This document shows positions 4,869 to 5,213 of a stretch of 5,213 nt of DNA, piece after piece. The position numbers and the translations under genes are program-made. The stretch comes from Dehalococcoidia bacterium (GTDB lineage: Bacteria > Chloroflexota > Dehalococcoidia > Lucifugimonadales > JAGWBF01): positions 1-5,213 of the forward strand of contig JAGWBG010000134.1 in assembly GCA_021296015.1 (NCBI GenBank), written 5' to 3'. The notes beneath the pieces are model-generated. The model made no database searches. It was not told the origin of the DNA and saw only the letters and a program-made list of their open reading frames with translations. The stretch's first letter is position 1, and the number at the start of each line of letters is the position of its first letter.

Positions 4869-5213
4869 ATGCCCGCAGAGCGTCGTTTCGGGATGGACCA
4901 TGAACACTATGACTGGTCTCCCTTGATAAAGCGAGGGGTGCTAAGGTGGCCCGAGAATGCCCGCGCCGCCCTCTGCGTCATCGTCAACCTGGAGCACATG
5001 GAATGGATCCCTCCACAGGGCAGCTTCACCGTTGGGAATCTATCCGGTGGCTTGGGTCCGCGCCCATATCCCGACTACGCCCGGTTCTCCCAGAGAGAGT
5101 ACGGCCATCGCGTGGGAATCTTCCGAGTCCTGGACGTGCTGGACAAGCATGGAAGCAAGGCGACCATATCCATGGACGCGCTGACCGCCGCCAACTATCC
5201 CTACCTGGTCAAC
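4869..5213 (+). CDS. second polysaccharide-deacetylase-fold hydrolase, N-terminal fragment
   Basis: The gene opens at 4869 and is still open at the right edge, giving 115 residues that start MPAERRFGMDHEHYDW. It is a clear paralogue of the gene before it. Over DWSPLIKRGVLRWPENARAA and the following NLEHMEWIP (residues 15-48) I count 17 identities in 34 ungapped positions with its neighbour. The later block REYGHRVGIFRVLDVLDKHG (76-95) also matches. The segment between these blocks (residues 49-64, QGSFTVGNLSGGLGPR) is longer and different in sequence, and lies where PuuE-type proteins also vary. Strand 1 again ends NLEH (40-43) rather than in a NodB aspartate pair. The half carrying the histidine motif is outside the window. 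It probably acts in the cytoplasm on a related substrate, or pairs with its neighbour in a hetero-oligomer; neither can be decided here. Confidence 0.88.
   Translation, partial: MPAERRFGMDHEHYDWSPLIKRGVLRWPENARAALCVIVNLEHMEWIPPQGSFTVGNLSGGLGPRPYPDYARFSQREYGHRVGIFRVLDVLDKHGSKATISMDALTAANYPYLVN

Overview
The window is a compact, GC-rich bacterial segment with two divergent gene blocks that point away from a 190-bp intergenic region at about 2973-3162. I see no phage, insertion-sequence, CRISPR or structural-RNA signal. One gene belongs to the family of F420-dependent (Ddn-like) reductases. Together with a set of small catabolic enzymes this fits Actinomycetota or Chloroflexota; I lean towards a Chloroflexota lineage of the Dehalococcoidia/SAR202 kind. 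That is an inference from gene content, not from a marker gene.

The left block is on the minus strand. In transcription order it holds an FAD-dependent amine/amino-acid oxidoreductase (2972-1848), a Ddn-like F420/FMN-binding reductase (1808-1359), an alpha/beta hydrolase (1280-396), a 57-residue single-pass membrane protein (311-138) and the N-terminus of a TauE/SafE-type anion exporter that leaves the window at base 1. Gaps are 39, 78, 84 and 14 bp. The 78-bp gap contains a good promoter candidate, so the block may not be a single transcript. The small membrane protein and the exporter start are clear by eye but short.

The right block is on the plus strand. It holds an isochorismatase-fold cysteine amidohydrolase resembling RutB (3163-3846), a complete polysaccharide-deacetylase-fold protein of the PuuE/cyclic-imidase type (3896-4804), and a second, paralogous deacetylase-fold gene cut by the right edge (4869 onwards). 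A near-consensus sigma70 promoter (TTGACG, 17 bp, TATTAT) lies 75-90 bp upstream of the first gene. Each gene has its own strong Shine-Dalgarno sequence, and these fix starts downstream of the longest possible reading frames for the first two genes.

Working model (inference): the plus-strand block encodes hydrolysis of a cyclic amide, ureide or imide. The PuuE-like proteins would open the ring, and the RutB-like enzyme would remove a carbamoyl or amide group. The divergent oxidoreductase could act on an amine or amino-acid product. Substrates cannot be read from the sequence. The most notable points are the tandem deacetylase-fold paralogues without the canonical metal-binding motif, the small membrane protein before the exporter, and the alpha/beta hydrolase that lacks an acidic residue at the usual place.
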